Positions 60,101 to 64,000 of a DNA stretch of 64,000 nt are shown here, one piece after another (positions within the stretch are counted from its first letter, which is position 1; every line of letters starts with the position of its first letter). Made by a program: the position numbers and the translations under genes. This stretch comes from Hypomesus transpacificus (Eukaryota > Chordata > Actinopteri > Osmeriformes > Osmeridae). Below the pieces are notes generated by a model, which saw nothing but the letters and a program-made list of their open reading frames with translations, did no database searches and was not told the origin of the DNA. The stretch lies in assembly GCF_021917145.1 (NCBI RefSeq), contig NC_061082.1, positions 16,595,682 to 16,659,681 on the forward strand, in the 5' to 3' direction.

Positions 60101-62574
60101 ATGATGGATCACCAGAGGCTTCAGAGGAGCTAATTGGCTCCTGATGAGGCTCGTGTCTGTGCGGGGCCCGACCCAGCGAGATTAGCCCATTAGCAGGCTA
60201 ATCAATGAGGTAATTAGGGTATGCTGTTTCCGTCTCTGTGGCTCTGGGAACCACGGAACCTTCTTTGTTTAGAAGTATTGTTTTTCTGAACCCTACAGGC
60301 TGAGGTGCACCCTCCATACTGAACAGTCCAGATTAGCGTGGAAAGATGATGACAAGATGACATATTGTCCGTGGTTACTGAGAGGAATGCATTCCAGGTA
60401 AAAGTAATCGTTCCTAAATCCGTCGAAACCTTTTTATACATTGGTTGTATCCGTTCCTTTCAGTAAGTATGTGGTTGAATACAGTTTTTCCTATTTGGGG
60501 TGTGTTTGAAGGTTTACATCACAAGTGTCTGCTTGTTGAGTTGTTTGGCTCATCTGAACAGAGCTTCCCAGCGCATTAGCAGTGGCCCAGTATTCAAATT
60601 TCAACTCCAGCTGAACCCCGCATTTGAATTCTTTTGAAATCTTCCCAGCCCTGCCATGCAATTTTAAACACGTATTACAATAGACGCTGCCTTTCATGTC
60701 TATTAGCGTATTCTCTTTCCACATACCCTGGCACATTTCAAAAATAGACACACAGAATTTTTTAACTGTCTCACTCACTCGTCTAATGTCACTTAAACAG
60801 TGCATGTTTGTACACATGCTTGTGGAGTTTGCAAGCATCTCAGAGAAAAGGTTGAATCCACGTTAGTGTCGGCTTCTGCCTGCACCGTTAACCAACACAC
60901 TAACACTATGACATTATATGTTTCACCCAATTATAGTGCTCTGTGTCTGCACTGCTCTGTATTTTGTATGTGTGTGTGTGTGTGTGTGTGATTCCCCCAG
61001 GCTGGTAAGAAGAAGCCCCTTTGGTCCTTCATATTCGCAGCTGTCTGCTGGGTGGGCTGGTGAGTGATTGACCTGTCTCAAATCTCTGAGTCCATGTCTG
61101 CTGATTGATTGTCTGGTAAATCGATCGACCTCCTCAGACACCTGGCCCCCCAGATGCTAACGCTCCGTCTCTCCTTCACTCCCTCTTTCTCCACGGCTTT
61201 CTCTCGCCCTCTTTGGCTTTCATATTCTGCCTTTTCTCCCCACCAGAAATGCCTGAAACCCCTGCCTGGAAGACTGGAATTGAGAGGAGAAATGGGAGCA
61301 ATTCGTTACGTCGGGTTTTGCTTCTTTTGTTTTTATCCGACCCCGTAGATGTTGTTTTCGGGAATCGTGAATACCGTGAGTGACCTCCAGTGTCATCCCC
61401 GTCTGGGGTTTTGAGACTAGCGTGTGTAACGTGTATGCCTCCATGGCCTCTCAACCTGTTGACACAGTCCTGACGTTCACGTTCTCTCTCTGCTCCGCCC
61501 CCCTGTGACACACTAGATCACCCTGATTGGATACCCCGTGGTGCCTTTGATTCCTCTGAAGCATATGACCTCCTGGGGAGCCCCTGCAACTCTTACTGCC
61601 CCCCCACCCCCCTACTGCCCCCTGTCTACCCTCACATCGATCGTAGCCTGGATCCTCCCAAATATTTCCCTCCCTTTTCTTGTTATCCCTCTCTCCTTTT
61701 CTTCGGCTCTCCCCCTCTCTTCCTTTCCTGTCCTCCGTCTCCATCCCTCTTTCCATTAACTCTCCATCCCTCCCTCTCATCCCACCTTTACTGGAGATCC
61801 CTCATTAGCTGACATAAGCTGTCGGTTTTCACCTTTATCCTCTCTCTCCCTCCACTCTCTCGACTCTCTCCCCCCTTCCACACTCTCCTTTCCTCATCCC
61901 TCTCTCTCCAGTTAGCTGACTCAAGCTTCCCAGTCTCTCCCCAGAGTCCAGTTGAATTCTTGAACCTCAATCTTGAGCTCCCAGTACAAATAAGGCTTTT
62001 CTAGGGTAGTATTAAAAAGTTGATTTCCAATCCAAACTTAAAGATCTGTCATGCCTCGTGTGTTGTGATGGCGGTTTGATATATTGCTATATGAGTTATA
62101 AGTATCTTTTTTATTTATTGTGTCTGAAATACTGCTCTGCTTTCATCTGTCCCTATATGTGACTGAACACTGTTGTCGCTGAAGTGATTATCCGATGACA
62201 CGAAGGAGACCCATGCTAGAACTAATGCATTACATCGAGACAAAGAGACCATGGGACAAAAACAGGAAACCATCTGATTGCGTCTGAAGAAAGATGACTT
62301 GTGGGCCATTTAACAGTATGAGATGACGTGTAAGAATGCCAAAGTCCACTGTTGTAGAAGAGCTTCGTGAGGGCTTATAAAAATAGCTTGTTTTAAATGG
62401 TTATTTTAAGCGACACACCGAGAGCCTGCAAGCAGGGAAGCCTTCTGTGTCCGCAGACATTAAAGAGTACCTGACAAGATGGTATTTGCTGTTGAGCCTT
62501 AGAGCTCACCTCATGTATCAGTTAAAATAACGTGCTTTTCATTTGAGTCTTTTTTTTTTTTCATCGTCTTTTTT
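54137..62574. other. 8-kb gene-poor intergenic stretch
   Basis: No gene recognised on either strand. Short GT/CA tracts occur near 54240-54292, 55686-55717, 57029-57060, 57437-57458, 58023-58061 and 60967-60990, with C or G runs near 58577 and 59412. Bases 61600-61960 are pyrimidine-rich. Islands at 54520-54960, 55430-55640 and 60120-60240 have unusual AT-core composition without repeats. A segment at 61001-61059 has an acceptor-like CCCCCAG before it and GTGAGT after it, but its reading frames are too short to judge. Confidence 0.55.
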
Positions 62575-62748
62575 CAGCAGACACTTTTATCCAGAGCGAC
62601 TTACAGTAAGTACAGGGACATTCCCCCCGAGGCAGATAGGGTGAAGTGCCTTACCCAAGGACACAATATCATTTGGCTCGGCCGGGAATCGAACCGGCTA
62701 CTCTCTGAGTAATAGCCCAACTCCCTAGCCGCTCAGCCATCTGACTCC
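62575..62748 (-). mobile_element. tRNA-derived SINE, near full length
   Basis: On the - strand the head GAGTCAGATGGCTGAGCGG (A box at 62726-62739) and GGTTCGATTCC (B box, 62685-62695) make a consensus Pol III promoter. The body follows, then the tail CTGGATAAAAGTGTCTGCTG. Best preserved of the three SINE copies. Flanked at its tail by a T-rich stretch (62549-62575). Confidence 0.85.
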
Positions 62749-63946
62749 GTAACTACTACGTGTTGTGGCTTGAATTCCACAACAGTGTTCTTCTGACGAT
62801 ACACAGACCCTTTGAAACGTAACGATTGCAGACACAGAAACACTGGGTGAGCTCCTAAAACACAAGGTGTGCAGAGATAAACAGTATATGTACATTAAAA
62901 ACAGTACATATGGTACTGTAAACACAGACCAAAAGTAAACACGTGGACCCATATCCTTGAAGCAGATGATGTGATACCATGAATAACAGTATGAAGTACA
63001 GTACATTCTGTGAATGAGCCAGCCAATCATCAATAATAATTATCTCATGACTGGACCATTTAGCCCATGCAATCGGAGCTTAATTTAATTGCTACATGTC
63101 TAATTAGCACAATCCTTTCTCATTAGCATCAGAATATGTGAGAACAGCCTCATCTCCACCCATGCTCATCACTTCTCCCTACCTACTGTCCGGCTGATGG
63201 CGAGAAACGCACTCAGTGTTAAAAATTCTGGGGAGGTTTTGTACATACACTGGCTTGCGCACACACAGACATACATACGCACAAAAGCAAACACACACAC
63301 ACAACGAACGAACAAACACCCGCATGTACAACTGGTGATTGTCCCACGTCTGTGCAAGCACGACCCCTCAAAGACACACAGCACTTTCACATTTGAATAC
63401 ACGCTTCCGAAATAAACAATTTCATCCATTCCCACAGAGGCATTGACAGACAGACACACACACACACACACGCAGCACTGTCTTTGGGAGAACAAAGCCT
63501 TGTGACCTGACAGGAGAGGGAGGTGCTCTGGGTTCAGCTCCTTTCCCCCCAGCAAATCAATTAGTCAGATCAGAGAACCCTCAACCCGCCCAGGGGGTAG
63601 ATGGTGGGTGTGTGTGTGTGTGTGTGGGGGGGGGGGGGTTGGAGGTGGGGGGGTGTAGGGGTGAGGTGAAAGGGGATCTGACAGCGAGATGCCCTCAAAA
63701 GACACACTCCTGAAGAGACGAAGAGAGAGATGTGGAAAGAAATGGAAGAGGAGAGGAATATGGACAGACTGAAATGTTGCCATGCCAAGTGTCTTTTTTA
63801 TAGAGACTACACCAAAGGGGCATGCAAGCTTTAATATGAAAAAATACGTATTTTTCTTTCATCAAAAATATGGCAGTCGGTGGCATGTTGTCTGCCACAA
63901 TATCTGAGTCCATAAAGTGGGCCAAACTTTGCAACTTCGGCCTCAC
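62749..63946. other. Intergenic, simple repeats
   Basis: AT-core island at 63030-63140 (several ATTA/TAAT words, no repeats). CA tracts near 63290-63302 and 63455-63472. GT followed by poly-G and GGTG-rich sequence at 63606-63660. Confidence 0.5.
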
Positions 63947-64000
63947 CTTTCTGATGATCTTGGCTCTGCCGGCAAGGAGCTGACACCCCAGCCGCTGTCT
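63947..64000 (-). CDS. Possible 3' part of a coding exon, cut by window edge
   Basis: On the - strand an open stretch ends in a strong donor (GAAAG then GTGAGG, with intron bases 63946-63941). One frame reads QRLGCQLLAGRAKIIRK, but all three frames are open over this short length. The rest of the exon lies outside the window. Unrecognised. Confidence 0.28.

Noticed and set aside
61001-61059. Small exon between CCCCCAG and GTGAGT
   Set aside because: Only about 19 codons, not recognised; joining it to the 41605 exon candidate is not supported by any known family.

Overview
The window is vertebrate nuclear DNA, most likely from a bony (ray-finned) fish. The 5S rRNA is of vertebrate type. There are long CA/GT and GA/CT microsatellites, tRNA-derived SINEs with an L2-like LINE tail, a fish-type Tc1 transposon, an L2-clade LINE, and remnants of BEL/Pao and DIRS-type elements. 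The one host protein gene I recognise is a syntaxin-19 orthologue. I cannot name the species.

Bases 1-16417 are one tandem array of 19 units of about 847-866 bp. Each unit holds a complete 120-nt 5S rRNA gene on the + strand and a complete 164-nt U1 spliceosomal snRNA gene on the - strand. The two genes converge tail to tail with 128 bp between them. The long open frames in this array are only shadows of these RNA genes and of the (GA)n and C-rich spacer. The array is cut by the left edge of the window and by a 100-N assembly gap (16418-16517), so its true length is unknown. It supplies two non-coding RNAs made by different machineries: 5S by TFIIIA/TFIIIC/Pol III for the large ribosomal subunit, and U1 by a PSE-type Pol II promoter for 5' splice-site recognition.

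Bases 16518-34650 are gene-poor, with many microsatellites, a truncated SINE, a BEL/Pao remnant near 28.8-29.2 kb and a foldback/Tc1-end remnant near 30.3-30.6 kb. At 35063-36413 (- strand) lies stx19, four coding exons giving a 303-residue palmitoylation-type Qa-SNARE, with a 46-bp minisatellite directly upstream of its start codon. Between 38 and 42 kb are three exon-like segments of unknown genes. The best is 41605-41756 (+), which has a good splice acceptor, an ATG, a signal-peptide-like segment and a consensus donor.

Bases 44490-46110 hold a 5'-truncated L2-clade LINE and 46735-47880 a DIRS-type remnant (- strand). Full-length SINEs lie at 49442-49624 and 62575-62748. Bases 52474-54134 hold a structurally intact Tc1 transposon with 220-bp inverted repeats, TA target-site duplication and an uninterrupted DD34E transposase. 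The rest, 54.1-63.9 kb, is gene-poor with several AT-core islands that look like conserved non-coding elements. A possible last-of-window exon lies at 63947-64000 (-).

The observation most worth following up is the 5S-U1 linked array: its recurring order of spacer-length variants, its near-complete homogeneity, and a U1 that differs from the human U1 I remember by paired, structure-preserving changes.
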